64,000 nucleotides of DNA, from NCBI GenBank assembly GCA_900315975.1, contig ONBA01000004.1, positions 1 through 64,000 on the forward strand, written 5' to 3'. The notes under the pieces were generated by a model. The model was given only the letters and a program-made list of their open reading frames with translations. It did not search any database and was not told where the DNA came from. The position numbers and the translations under genes were made by a program. Shown one piece after another: positions 53,584-62,134 of the stretch (position 1 is its first letter; each line of letters begins with the position of its first letter). Source of the stretch: an uncultured Ruminococcus sp. (GTDB lineage: Bacteria > Bacillota_A > Clostridia > Oscillospirales > Ruminococcaceae).

Positions 53584-54663
53584 ATGAAACAGTATAACGT
53601 AGGTATCATCGGCGCAACAGGTATGGTTGGACAGCGTTTTGCAACTCTGCTTGAAAACCATCCGTGGTTCAATGTCAAGGTGCTCGCAGCATCTCCCAGA
53701 AGCGCTGGACAGACATATGAGCAGGCTGCCGGAAGCCGCTGGAAGATGGCAGTTCCTATGCCTGCAGCAATGAAGGATATGGTGCTTCTTGATGCTACTA
53801 ATGATATCGAGAAGATAGCTTCCATGGTTGATTTCTGCTTCTGTGCTGTTGACATGAAGAAGGACGAGATAAAGGCTCTTGAAGAGGCATATGCAAAGGC
53901 AGAATGCCCGATAGTTTCAAACAATTCTGCACACAGATTTACTCCCGATGTACCTATGGTAGTTCCGGAGATAAATCCTGACCACATCGAGATAATCAAG
54001 GCTCAGCGTGAGCGTCTCGGTACAAAGAGAGGCTTCATTGCAGTTAAGTCTAACTGCTCTATCCAGAGCTATGTTCCTGCACTTCATCCGCTCAGAAAGT
54101 TTGGCCTCAAGAACGTTCTCGCGTGCACATATCAGGCAATCTCAGGTGCAGGCAAAAACTTCGAGACATGGCCTGAGATGGTTGATAACCTCATTCCGTT
54201 CATCGGCGGTGAGGAAGAGAAGTCCGAGCAGGAGCCGCTCAAGGTATGGGGCGAGATAAAGGGCAATGAGATCGTCAAGGCTTCAACACCTTCTATCACG
54301 ACACAGTGTCTCCGTGTACCAGTTTCTGATGGTCACACAGCTGCTGTATTCGTAAGCTTCGAGAACAAGCCCTCCAAGGAAGAGATACTCGACCTCTGGA
54401 AGAATTTCAAGGGTGTTCCTCAGGAACTTGAGCTTCCGAGTGCACCGAAGCAGTTTATCCACTATTTCGAGGAAGACGACCGTCCGCAGGCTAAGCTTGA
54501 CAGAAACCTTGAAGGCGGTATGGCTGTATCAACAGGACGTCTCCGTGAGGATACTCAGTTCGATTACAAGTTCGTATGCCTCTCACATAACACTCTCAGA
54601 GGTGCAGCAGGCGGTGCAGTTCTTCTTGCAGAGCTCCTCGCTGCAAAGGGCTACTTTGATTAA
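53584..54663 (+). CDS. asd: Aspartate-semialdehyde dehydrogenase
   Basis: Asd reduces aspartyl phosphate to aspartate semialdehyde, the branch point of lysine, methionine and threonine synthesis. The 359 residues start with the NADP site GIIGATGMVGQRFATLL. The catalytic cysteine is Cys158 in KSNCSIQSY, and PVSDGHTAAVFVSF supplies the substrate His/Arg region. The sequence is of the archaeal/fungal-like subgroup rather than the E. coli one. It is the first gene behind the lysine riboswitch, with AAGGAG before the ATG. Confidence 0.95.
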   Translation: MKQYNVGIIGATGMVGQRFATLLENHPWFNVKVLAASPRSAGQTYEQAAGSRWKMAVPMPAAMKDMVLLDATNDIEKIASMVDFCFCAVDMKKDEIKALEEAYAKAECPIVSNNSAHRFTPDVPMVVPEINPDHIEIIKAQRERLGTKRGFIAVKSNCSIQSYVPALHPLRKFGLKNVLACTYQAISGAGKNFETWPEMVDNLIPFIGGEEEKSEQEPLKVWGEIKGNEIVKASTPSITTQCLRVPVSDGHTAAVFVSFENKPSKEEILDLWKNFKGVPQELELPSAPKQFIHYFEEDDRPQAKLDRNLEGGMAVSTGRLREDTQFDYKFVCLSHNTLRGAAGGAVLLAELLAAKGYFD

Positions 54664-54723
54664 GCAGGAATTATAAATAACGGCAATTCAATTGTCTGAA
54701 CAGATTCAATTCAAACAGTTATG

Positions 54724-54772
54724 GGCGGATATCGTCCGCCAGTGAATAATGGAACACTGAGTGCGGTGTTTC
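54724..54772 (+). other. Paired hairpins in the asd-dapA gap
   Basis: GGCGGA-TATCG-TCCGCC (54724-54740) and a 9-bp stem GGAACACTG/CGGTGTTTC (54751-54772) stand side by side in the 140-base gap. Neither is followed by a T-run, so they look like processing or stability elements. Upstream (54664-54723) ATTCAATT is repeated with a 10-bp spacer. No promoter is clear. Confidence 0.45.
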
Positions 54773-54803
54773 ATACAAATTATTTTCCGAAAGGAGAAAG
54801 ATT

Positions 54804-55694
54804 ATGAAGAATACCATTTTTACCGGTGCTGCAATTGCCATAATTACACCTATGAATGCAGACGGTTCTATAAATTACGATGAACTCGGAAAGCTCATCA
54901 ATGACCAGATAGAAAAGGGTACAGACGCTATCGTTATCTGCGGTACTACCGGCGAAGCTTCTACCATGACTGATGATGAGCACCTTGATGCCATCAAGTT
55001 TGCTGTAAAGCAGGCAGCAGGAAGGGTTCCGGTAATCGCAGGAACAGGCAGCAATGATACTGCATACGCTGTTAAGCTCTCAAAGGAGGCTGAAGCAGCC
55101 GGTGCGGACGCTCTGCTCCTCGTTACCCCTTACTACAACAAGACAACTCAGAAGGGTCTTATCGCTCACTTCACAGCTGTTGCTGACGCTGTAAATATCC
55201 CGATAGTTCTCTACAATATCCCCGGCAGAACCGGTATGAACATCGAAGTTGCAACTGTCAAGGAGCTTGCTAAGCACAGGAATATCGCTGCTATCAAGGA
55301 AGCAAGCGGAAATATCAGCTATGCCGCAAAGCTTATCGCTGAGTGCGGTGACAACATTGACGTTTACAGCGGAAACGATGACCAGATAGTACCGCTCATG
55401 TCTCTCGGTGCAAAGGGAGTTATCTCCGTGCTTTCACACGTCCTTCCCGCTGAGACTCATCAGATGGCACAGTACTGCCTCGATAACAACTTCGCTGCTG
55501 CAACAAAGATGCAGATTGAGTACCTCGACCTCATCAACGACCTCTTCATTGAGGTTAACCCGATACCTGTCAAGGAAGCTATGAATATGATGGGTTGGAA
55601 TGCAGGTCCGTGCCGTCTGCCGCTTTGTGAGATGAGCGATGAGCACAAGGCTAAACTCCGCGCTTCACTCATGAAGCATGGACTCATTAAGTAA
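54804..55694 (+). CDS. dapA: 4-hydroxy-tetrahydrodipicolinate synthase
   Basis: DapA condenses pyruvate with aspartate semialdehyde. The 296 residues show GTTGEASTMTDDEH, YNIPGRTGMNI with the catalytic Tyr, and the Schiff-base Lys165 in AIKEASGNI, then YSGNDDQIVPLMSLGAKGVISVLSH. AAAGGAG precedes the ATG. Second gene of the lysine operon. Confidence 0.98.
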   Translation: MKNTIFTGAAIAIITPMNADGSINYDELGKLINDQIEKGTDAIVICGTTGEASTMTDDEHLDAIKFAVKQAAGRVPVIAGTGSNDTAYAVKLSKEAEAAGADALLLVTPYYNKTTQKGLIAHFTAVADAVNIPIVLYNIPGRTGMNIEVATVKELAKHRNIAAIKEASGNISYAAKLIAECGDNIDVYSGNDDQIVPLMSLGAKGVISVLSHVLPAETHQMAQYCLDNNFAAATKMQIEYLDLINDLFIEVNPIPVKEAMNMMGWNAGPCRLPLCEMSDEHKAKLRASLMKHGLIK

Positions 55695-55725
55695 GATTTC
55701 TCTCTGTATAAAGGAAGTGTAAAGC

Positions 55726-56475
55726 ATGACTAATATAGCTATTTGCGGCGCTAACGGCAAAATGGGAAAAAATATATACAACTGCATTAAGGACCGCGAC
55801 GACTGCACTGTTGTTGCTGGTGTTGATATTTTTACACAGCAGTACGCTGATTTCCCTATCGTTGAATCACCTGATAAACTTCCGGTAAAGCCCGATGTTA
55901 TAATAGATTTCTCAAATCCGGCTCTGCTTCATGACCTACTCGCATACTGCCTTTCAACCGGTACTCCGCTTGTTATCGGTTCAACAGGCTACAGCGACGA
56001 ACAGATTGCGCAGATAAAAAGTGCTGCACAGCAGATCCCGGTTTTCTTCACATTCAATATGTCACTGGGTGTAAACCTCCTTGTAAATCTCGCAAAGAAG
56101 GCTGCTGAAGTCCTCGGCGACCGTTTCGATGTTGAGATAGTTGAAAAGCATCACAATCAGAAGATAGACGCTCCGAGCGGCACCGCTATTATGCTTGCAA
56201 ATGCCGTTAACGAGGCTTTCGATAATACAAAGCAGTACGTTTACGACCGCCATTCACGCCGTCAGAAGCGCGATAAGAACGAGATAGGTATGCACTCTAT
56301 CCGCGGCGGTACGATCGTAGGTGAGCATGACGTTATTTTTGCCGGAAACGACGAAGTAATAACCCTTTCTCACTCTGCTGCTTCAAAGTCTGTATTTGCT
56401 GAGGGTTCAGTAAAGGCTGCCCTGTTCATCAAGGATAAGCCTGCCGGACTCTATGATATGCAGATGCTTATTTAA
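55726..56475 (+). CDS. dapB: 4-hydroxy-tetrahydrodipicolinate reductase
   Basis: DapB reduces the DapA product to tetrahydrodipicolinate. The 249 residues have the NAD(P) site ICGANGKMGKNIYN, VIDFSNPALL, GSTGYSDEQI, the catalytic EKHHNQKIDAPSGTA and the end motif SAASKSVFAEGSVKAALF. AAGGAAG lies upstream. An 8-bp hairpin (CCGCTTTC/GAGAGCGG, 56484-56505) without a T-run sits between it and ddh. Confidence 0.98.
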   Translation: MTNIAICGANGKMGKNIYNCIKDRDDCTVVAGVDIFTQQYADFPIVESPDKLPVKPDVIIDFSNPALLHDLLAYCLSTGTPLVIGSTGYSDEQIAQIKSAAQQIPVFFTFNMSLGVNLLVNLAKKAAEVLGDRFDVEIVEKHHNQKIDAPSGTAIMLANAVNEAFDNTKQYVYDRHSRRQKRDKNEIGMHSIRGGTIVGEHDVIFAGNDEVITLSHSAASKSVFAEGSVKAALFIKDKPAGLYDMQMLI

Positions 56476-56532
56476 GCTATGTCCCGCTTTCAATGGCGAG
56501 AGCGGTGCAAATAAATTCAAAGGAGCAAACCA

Positions 56533-57522
56533 ATGAGCAAAGTAAGAATTGGTATTGCCGGCTACGGCAACCTCGGCAAGGGAGTAGAACTTGCTATCAG
56601 ACAGAATGACGACATGGAGCTTGCGGGAATCTTCACTCGCCGCGATCCTTCAACACTCAAGCCCCTCACAGCAGGAGCTCCTGTGTTCAGCATGGATGAC
56701 CTCAAGAACAAGAAGAATGATATCGATGTTCTTATCATCTGCGGCGGCAGCGCTACTGATCTCCCCAAGCAGACTCCTGAGCTTGCTAAGGACTTCAATG
56801 TAATCGACAGCTTTGATACACATAAGCGTATCCCTGAGCATTTTGCAAACGTTGACAAGGCTGCTAAGGAAAGTGGTCACCTTGCATTTATCTCACTCGG
56901 TTGGGATCCGGGTCTTTTCTCACTCAACAGACTCTATGCTGAGTCTATTCTTCCCAACGGCAAGAGCTATACATTCTGGGGCAAGGGCGTAAGCCAGGGT
57001 CACTCAGACGCTATCCGCCGTGTTGAGGGTGTAAAGCGCGGTATACAGTACACAGTTCCGATCGAGGCAGCTATGGAAGCTGTACGCAGCGGAAGTCAGC
57101 CTGATCTCACAACTCGTGAGAAGCACCTCCGTGAGTGCTGGGTAGTTCCCGAGGAAGGCGCTGATCTCGCTAAGATCGAAAACGAGATCAAGACAATGAA
57201 GAATTACTTTGATGAATACGATACAACTGTAAATTTCATAACTGAGGAAGAATTCGACGCTGTTCACAATAAGATGCCTCACGGCGGTTTCGTTATGAGA
57301 AGCGGTCTCACAGGTGACGGTGAGAAAACTCATCAGATGATAGAGTACTCACTCAAGCTTGAGTCAAATCCTGAGTTTACTGCAAGCGTTCTTATCTGCT
57401 TTGCAAGAGCTATGGCTCGTCTCAAGGCTGAGGGTGCAACTGGCTGCAAGACTGCTTTTGATATCGCTCCGGCATATCTTTCAAAGCTTTCTGGCGAAGA
57501 ACTCAGAGCTTCAATGCTTTAA
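56533..57522 (+). CDS. ddh: meso-Diaminopimelate D-dehydrogenase
   Basis: Ddh makes meso-diaminopimelate from tetrahydrodipicolinate in one NADPH- and ammonia-using step, bypassing the acylated intermediates. The 329 residues have GIAGYGNLGKGVELA, VIDSFDTHKRIPEHFANVD, LGWDPGLFSLNRLYAES and FWGKGVSQGHSDAIRRVEGVK, all diagnostic. AAAGGAGC precedes the ATG. Final gene of the operon: asd, dapA, dapB and ddh together convert aspartyl phosphate to meso-DAP for cell wall and lysine. Confidence 0.97.
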   Translation: MSKVRIGIAGYGNLGKGVELAIRQNDDMELAGIFTRRDPSTLKPLTAGAPVFSMDDLKNKKNDIDVLIICGGSATDLPKQTPELAKDFNVIDSFDTHKRIPEHFANVDKAAKESGHLAFISLGWDPGLFSLNRLYAESILPNGKSYTFWGKGVSQGHSDAIRRVEGVKRGIQYTVPIEAAMEAVRSGSQPDLTTREKHLRECWVVPEEGADLAKIENEIKTMKNYFDEYDTTVNFITEEEFDAVHNKMPHGGFVMRSGLTGDGEKTHQMIEYSLKLESNPEFTASVLICFARAMARLKAEGATGCKTAFDIAPAYLSKLSGEELRASML

Positions 57523-57530
57523 TCTGAATA

Positions 57531-57577
57531 AAAACACTCCTTTCGGTGAATAATAAAGCTGAAAGGAGTGTTTTTTT
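57531..57577 (+). terminator. Terminator of ddh that contains the next gene's ribosome-binding site
   Basis: AAAACACTCCTTTC (57531-57544) pairs with GAAAGGAGTGTTTT (57561-57574) and a run of seven T ends at 57577. The AAAGGAG at 57562-57568, 9 bases before the next ATG, is within the 3' arm. A possible -10 (AATAAT, 57549-57554) in the loop would start RNA near 57561 and free that site. Confidence 0.85.
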
Positions 57578-58012
57578 ATGGTTGAACAGGATACAATAAG
57601 ACTGCTGCGTGAATGCGATTCCGGTATCAAAATGGGTATCACCGCAATAGACGAGGTCATGGACCATGTCAAAGGGGACAACTTGCGTGGGATACTTCAC
57701 GACAGCAAAAGTGAAAGTCAGCGTTTGCAGTGTGATTTGCAGAAAGTCCTCGACGATTACCACGACGACGGAAAAGAGCCGAATCCTATTGTTCAGGGAA
57801 TGTCATGGGTCAAAACCAACTGGGAAATGATGATGGACGGCACTGACAGCAAGATAGCTGAACTTATGATGGACGGCTGCAATATGGGTATCAAGTCGCT
57901 TAGCCGGTATATGAACCAGTACAAAGCGGCTGACGAACGCTCAAAGGATATCGCAAAGCGTCTGATCAGTTCTGAAGAGAGACTTTCAAATGATATGAGA
58001 CACTATCTATGA
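57578..58012 (+). CDS. Unknown four-helix protein
   Basis: A 144-residue, helix-rich protein with few sheets expected (TIRLLRECDSGIKMGITAIDEVMDHV, then DSKSESQRLQCDLQKVLDDYHDD). The layout suggests a ferritin-like four-helix bundle of the kind found in small stress proteins, but I can assign no family or metal ligands with certainty. Its ATG abuts the T-run of the ddh terminator, with the ribosome-binding site inside the hairpin. It is followed by a bidirectional terminator. Confidence 0.75.
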   Translation: MVEQDTIRLLRECDSGIKMGITAIDEVMDHVKGDNLRGILHDSKSESQRLQCDLQKVLDDYHDDGKEPNPIVQGMSWVKTNWEMMMDGTDSKIAELMMDGCNMGIKSLSRYMNQYKAADERSKDIAKRLISSEERLSNDMRHYL

Positions 58013-58015
58013 AAA

Positions 58016-58042
58016 AAAGGCGGTCATTATGACCGCCTTTAG
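58016..58042. terminator. Bidirectional intrinsic terminator
   Basis: AAAGGCGGTCA pairs with TGACCGCCTTT (58016-58040) around a 3-nt loop, flanked by A-rich and T-rich sequence. It ends the unknown-protein gene and, on the minus strand, the pyruvate formate-lyase operon. Confidence 0.85.
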
Positions 58043-58044
58043 CA

Positions 58045-58284
58045 TTATAAACTGCTGTGGAATGTACGTGATATAACGTCGTCCTGCTGCTCTTTAGTGA
58101 GCTTTACGAAGTTTACAGCGTAGCCGGAAACTCTGACTGTGAGCTGCGGATACTTTTCGGGGTGTGCCTGAGCGTCAAGGAGTGTTTCTCTCGTGAACAC
58201 GTTAACGTTGAGGTGGTGACCGCCTTTTTCTACATAACCGTCAATGAGTTCGATGAGGTTATCGATCTGTTTTTCGTTTGCCAT
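58045..58284 (-). CDS. Stand-alone glycyl-radical subunit of pyruvate formate-lyase
   Basis: This 79-residue protein is the C-terminal glycyl-radical domain of a pyruvate formate-lyase: [38 protein letters not shown], then RVSGYAVNF with radical Gly54, and [15 protein letters not shown]. In E. coli PflB the same sequence is the end of the 760-residue chain. Here the PFL body two genes upstream stops before it, so this protein would have to dock on the body and receive the radical. E. coli GrcA (YfiD) is similar but is a spare part beside a complete PflB. AAGGAGG precedes the ATG. No activating-enzyme gene lies in the window. Confidence 0.9.
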   Translation of the reverse strand: MANEKQIDNLIELIDGYVEKGGHHLNVNVFTRETLLDAQAHPEKYPQLTVRVSGYAVNFVKLTKEQQDDVISRTFHSSL

Positions 58285-58302
58285 AGTTATTTCCTCCTTA
58301 AA

Positions 58303-58521
58303 TCAATCGTCGTCCTCGTCTACAGCGTTTTCGGTAGGCTGACAGCAAGCGCCTTTTGTACCGCATACATCGGTGCTTTTTACTGTGTCGACCTTTAATC
58401 CGTCACTGCTGTTGTCTGAGGTTATATTCACATGACCGCTTCCCTGCGACATAAGCTGGTCTATCAGGTCAGCGAGTTCGTCCGGAGTTCTTCCCTCGGG
58501 GGAGATAGTTTTATCATTCAT
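58303..58521 (-). CDS. Small Cys-containing protein resembling the front half of the glycyl domain
   Basis: A 72-residue protein between the PFL body and the radical subunit. Its [20 protein letters not shown] lines up without gaps with [20 protein letters not shown] of the radical subunit (LID, G, H and N shared), but it lacks RVSGYA. The rest is a Ser/Asp tract, [10 protein letters not shown] (three cysteines) and an acidic end. It starts 8 bases inside the PFL gene, so translation is coupled. It may be a duplicated domain turned into an adaptor, assembly or protective factor. Function unknown. Confidence 0.7.
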   Translation of the reverse strand: MNDKTISPEGRTPDELADLIDQLMSQGSGHVNITSDNSSDGLKVDTVKSTDVCGTKGACCQPTENAVDEDDD

Positions 58522-60637
58522 TGCCTAACTCCGCTGCAAGCTTTTCAATATCGAGGTCGCCGGCAAATACCTGCATATCCTTACCGAGTGCATCGGGAAC
58601 GATTGAGAATGTATTGGAAATACCGTCCTGAGCGTGGCGGAAGGGGAGTTTTGCTACAGATGAGAGAGAAGCTACTGCACCATGTGTATCTCTGCCGTGC
58701 ATCGGATTAGCTCCGGGAGCAAGCGGAACACCCTGCTTACGTCCGTCAGGAGTGTTACCTGTCTTTTTGCCGTATACAACGTTAGATGTGATAGTGAGGA
58801 TAGACATTGTAGGCACACCGTCACGGTAAGTGTGGTGTTTTCTTATGCAGTCCATGAACTTACGTACAACTGTAACTGCAAGCTCGTCAACACGGTCATC
58901 GTTGTTGCCGTATTTCGGGAAATCTCCCTCAATTTCGTAGTCAACTACAACATTCTTGGCTACGTCGATAACATTGCCTGCCTTGTCCTTGATCTCGATA
59001 TCCTTGCGGATAGGTTTAACCTTAGCGTACTTGATAGCTGAGAGAGAGTCTGCAACAACTGAAAGACCTGCGATACCTGTTGCGAAGTAACGCTTTACGT
59101 CTCTGTCGTGGAGAGCCATCTGAAGTCTCTCATAGCTGTACTTATCGTGCATATAGTGGATAACGTTGAGGGTATTTACATAGAGACCTGCGAGCCATTC
59201 CATCATGTCCATGTATTTTTCCCAAACGTCGTCAAAGTCGAGGTATTCGCTGTCAACAGGTCTGAACTTAGGACCTACCTGAAGTCCGAGACGCTCGTCT
59301 ACACCGCCGTTTATAGCGTAGAGCAGGCACTTTGCAAGGTTTGCTCTTGCACCGAAGAACTGCATTTCCTTACCGACTCTCATAGATGATACACAGCAAG
59401 CGATAGCGTAGTCATCGCCGTGAACAACTCTCATCATATCATCGTTTTCATACTGGATAGATGAAGTCTGAATGGATATCTTAGCGCAGTATCTCTTGAA
59501 ATTGCGCGGGAGCTTTGTTGACCAGAGAATAGTCATATTCGGCTCAGGAGCAGTTCCGAGGTTTTCGAGAGTGTGAAGATAACGGAAGCTGTTTTTTGTA
59601 ACGAGGTGGTGACCGTCAACGTCAACACCGCCGATAGACTCTGTTATCCAAGTCGGGTCACCGGAGAAGAGCGAATTATACTCAGGTGTACGTGCAAATT
59701 TAACGATACGAAGCTTCATGATGAAGTGGTCGATAAGTTCCTGAGCCTGCTGCTCAGTTATGAGACCGCGTTCAAGGTCACGCTGAATGTAAATGTCGAG
59801 GAATGTGGAGGTACGACCGAGTGACATAGCTGCACCGTTCTGCTCCTTGACTGCTGCAAGGTAGCCGAAATACAGCCACTGAACAGCTTCCTTCGCATTT
59901 GAAGCCGGCTTTGAGATATCAAAACCGTAGATATCGCCGAGCTTTTTGAGCTCTTCAAGAGCACGAACCTGTTCAGCGAGTTCTTCACGAAGGCGGATAT
60001 TCTTTGAAGTCATTCTCACGAGAGAAGTGTCAATCTGATGTTTTTTGTCCTGAATGAGTATATCGACACCGTAAAGGGCAACTCTTCTGTAGTCGCCTAT
60101 GATACGTCCTCTGCCGTAAGCATCAGGGAGACCTGTGAGAATAGCGGAGTGACGTGCGAGACGCATTTCAGGTGTATATGCGTCGAAAACACCCTGATTG
60201 TGTGTTTTTCTGTACTTTGTGAAGATGTCAACAACTTCCTTGTCAACCTCATAGCCGTACTCCCTGCAAGCCTGCTGAGCCATACGGATACCGCCGAAAG
60301 GCTGGAGTGAACGCTTGAAAGGCTTGTCTGTCTGAAGACCCACGATCTGTTCGAGGTCCTTATTGAGGTAGCCTGCACCGTGTGAGGTAATAGTTGAAAT
60401 GATCTTGGTGTCCATATCGAGAACGCCGCCTGCTTCACGTTCCTGGCGTGTGAGATCCATGATCTGATCCCAGAGCTGTTTTGTAGCGTCTGTAGGACCT
60501 GTCAGGAAGCTTTCATCGCCGTCATAAGGGGTATAGTTCTTCTTGATGAAATCGCGGACGTTTACGGATGTATTGCTCCATCTGCCTGTGGTAAAGCCTT
60601 CCCATTCCTTTGGAAATTCTTTGAGATAATGTAACAT
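58514..60637 (-). CDS. pflB: Pyruvate formate-lyase body lacking the glycyl-radical domain
   Basis: PFL turns pyruvate and CoA into acetyl-CoA and formate in anaerobic fermentation. The 707 residues follow PflB closely: [17 protein letters not shown] at the start, [23 protein letters not shown] segment, the active-site pair Cys414-Cys415 in [16 protein letters not shown], and [16 protein letters not shown] near the end. PflB should then continue for about 75 residues with the radical loop, but this chain ends at KLAAELGNE. The missing part is the separate gene at 58045. AAAGGAGTCC precedes the ATG, with a consensus promoter upstream. It is the first of three genes. Confidence 0.96.
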   Translation of the reverse strand: MLHYLKEFPKEWEGFTTGRWSNTSVNVRDFIKKNYTPYDGDESFLTGPTDATKQLWDQIMDLTRQEREAGGVLDMDTKIISTITSHGAGYLNKDLEQIVGLQTDKPFKRSLQPFGGIRMAQQACREYGYEVDKEVVDIFTKYRKTHNQGVFDAYTPEMRLARHSAILTGLPDAYGRGRIIGDYRRVALYGVDILIQDKKHQIDTSLVRMTSKNIRLREELAEQVRALEELKKLGDIYGFDISKPASNAKEAVQWLYFGYLAAVKEQNGAAMSLGRTSTFLDIYIQRDLERGLITEQQAQELIDHFIMKLRIVKFARTPEYNSLFSGDPTWITESIGGVDVDGHHLVTKNSFRYLHTLENLGTAPEPNMTILWSTKLPRNFKRYCAKISIQTSSIQYENDDMMRVVHGDDYAIACCVSSMRVGKEMQFFGARANLAKCLLYAINGGVDERLGLQVGPKFRPVDSEYLDFDDVWEKYMDMMEWLAGLYVNTLNVIHYMHDKYSYERLQMALHDRDVKRYFATGIAGLSVVADSLSAIKYAKVKPIRKDIEIKDKAGNVIDVAKNVVVDYEIEGDFPKYGNNDDRVDELAVTVVRKFMDCIRKHHTYRDGVPTMSILTITSNVVYGKKTGNTPDGRKQGVPLAPGANPMHGRDTHGAVASLSSVAKLPFRHAQDGISNTFSIVPDALGKDMQVFAGDLDIEKLAAELGNE

Positions 60638-60674
60638 ACTATCAGGACTCCTTTATTGATTATTTGCTATATTA

Positions 60675-60703
60675 ATAATAGCACATTGTTTAATAATTGT
60701 CAA
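60675..60703 (-). promoter_or_regulatory. Sigma-A promoter of the split pfl operon
   Basis: On the minus strand: TTGACA (60698-60703), 17-bp spacer, TATTAT (60675-60680), about 40 bases before the pflB ATG. Its -35 lies inside a possible Rex site. Confidence 0.85.
60686..60703 (-). promoter_or_regulatory. Possible Rex (redox repressor) operator
   Basis: The 18-bp TTGACAATTATTAAACAA on the minus strand resembles the Rex consensus TTGTTAA-N4-TTAACAA (11 of 14 fixed positions by eye) and covers the -35 of the pfl promoter. Rex senses NADH/NAD and commonly controls pfl in Firmicutes. No rex gene is in the window. Confidence 0.4.
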
Positions 60704-60765
60704 TCTTGGGACCCGCTCAAATATGAAAACTTATTTTGTTATTTTTTAGTCAATTAGACAACGCT

Positions 60766-61998
60766 TTATTTTTTTGAGACTTTTGGTGGAGTTTTTAAAC
60801 GTGATTTTTTGATTTTTTTCTCATGCTTTTTTTCAATGATGACCGGAACAGGTATACCGAGTTTTTTCTCGCGTGATTCAAGTACATCGAATGTGAGCTT
60901 GTATACAGTTGCCGCGAGGGGAACTCCTATCAGCATTCCTATGATTCCGAAGAGTCCGCCGCCGACTGTTACAGCGGCAAGTACCCATATTCCGGGCAGT
61001 CCTATTGAATCGCCGACAACCTTTGGGTAGATGATATTTCCCTCAAACTGCTGAAGTATGATGAGGAATATAATGAATATGAGAGCCTGCATCGGGTTTT
61101 CAGTCATGATGATGAATGCACTGATGCCTGCACCGAGAAATGCTCCTACTATCGGGATAAGTGCGGTAACTCCGACGAGTGTGCCGCTCATTGCGGCATA
61201 TGGAAGTTTGAGAATGGTCATACCGATGAAACAGAGTGAGCCGAGAATTATAGCCTCTACAAACTGTCCTACGAAGAAGTTTCGGAAACATTCGTGTGCG
61301 GTTTTGAGTACGTGTGCGAATTTTCTGTTGAAAGTATCACTGAAATACGCACGCTGTACGCGGTTGAAATCTTTCTGAAGCTTTGTTTTGCGCAGAAGAA
61401 GGTAAATAGCGAATATGAATGCGAGTACGTAGTTGGTAGCGGTGCTGAGCAATGCACCCACAAATCCTACAGCCGAGCTGATAAAGCTGAATACACCATT
61501 TTGCAGGAAGTCTGAGATTTTTTCGGTAAGTGAAGCCCAGTCGAGCTCCTTGAAGTCGAATTCGTTGAAGATTTTTATAGCCTGTTCCTGTAATTCGGGG
61601 TATTCGCCGAGTTTTTTGATGATGAATGCCTTTATGTCGTTGAAAAGCGGCGGAAGTTTTAAGCTTATGAGTTTAACAGCGTTGATTATCTCGGGTACTA
61701 TGATATTTAGTACGAGGGCGAGTATCGCGGCAACGCTGAGCAGTGACAGCACAAGGCATACGGGTCTGCGGGAGGCAGTTATAAATTTGGTATCTTTTTT
61801 GGGGAAATAGTGTACCTCAAACCATTTCATTATTATGTTTATGATGTATGCCATGACTGCTCCGAGGGCGAGCGGATAAAGTGCACCGCAGGCGGCGGAG
61901 ATGATTTTGGTGAACATCGCGAAATTCTGTACGATGAAGCAAACAGCTATAGCGAGTATTGCAATGACTATGTAGCGTCTTAATTCTTTCTTTTCCAT
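60766..61998 (-). CDS. AI-2E family membrane transporter
   Basis: A roughly 410-residue membrane protein of the AI-2E/PerM (UPF0118) family, exporters of varied small molecules or ions. About eight hydrophobic segments are visible, including two near the N-terminus, a central soluble loop, then the signature GTLVGVTALIPIVGAFLGAGI and GNIIYPKVVGDSIGLPGIWVLAAVTVGGGLFG. ATG 61998 is chosen: AGGAGG lies upstream, separated by a 15-nt hairpin (GCGGCA-GTC-TGCCGC) that brings it into range. The GTG at 62046 has no such site. Substrate unknown. Confidence 0.88.
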   Translation of the reverse strand: MEKKELRRYIVIAILAIAVCFIVQNFAMFTKIISAACGALYPLALGAVMAYIINIIMKWFEVHYFPKKDTKFITASRRPVCLVLSLLSVAAILALVLNIIVPEIINAVKLISLKLPPLFNDIKAFIIKKLGEYPELQEQAIKIFNEFDFKELDWASLTEKISDFLQNGVFSFISSAVGFVGALLSTATNYVLAFIFAIYLLLRKTKLQKDFNRVQRAYFSDTFNRKFAHVLKTAHECFRNFFVGQFVEAIILGSLCFIGMTILKLPYAAMSGTLVGVTALIPIVGAFLGAGISAFIIMTENPMQALIFIIFLIILQQFEGNIIYPKVVGDSIGLPGIWVLAAVTVGGGLFGIIGMLIGVPLAATVYKLTFDVLESREKKLGIPVPVIIEKKHEKKIKKSRLKTPPKVSKK

Positions 61999-62050
61999 GA
62001 TATGCTGCGGCAGACTGCCGCGCCTCCTGTGAATATTATTTTTCACTATA

Positions 62051-62079
62051 ATTATACAACACTATGATGTCAATGTCAC
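62051..62079 (-). promoter_or_regulatory. Promoter of the AI-2E gene
   Basis: On the minus strand: GTGACA (62074-62079), 17-bp spacer, TATAAT (62051-62056). Confidence 0.65.
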
Positions 62080-62134
62080 CAGTGAAATTGTTAATTTTCT
62101 GTGAACAGATTATGTGCATTATTTTTTTATTGTA

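Noticed and set aside
58045..58284. Reading the radical protein as a stand-alone GrcA/YfiD repair factor
   Set aside because: GrcA complements a full-length PflB, but the PFL in this operon has no radical domain of its own, so a split enzyme explains the data better.
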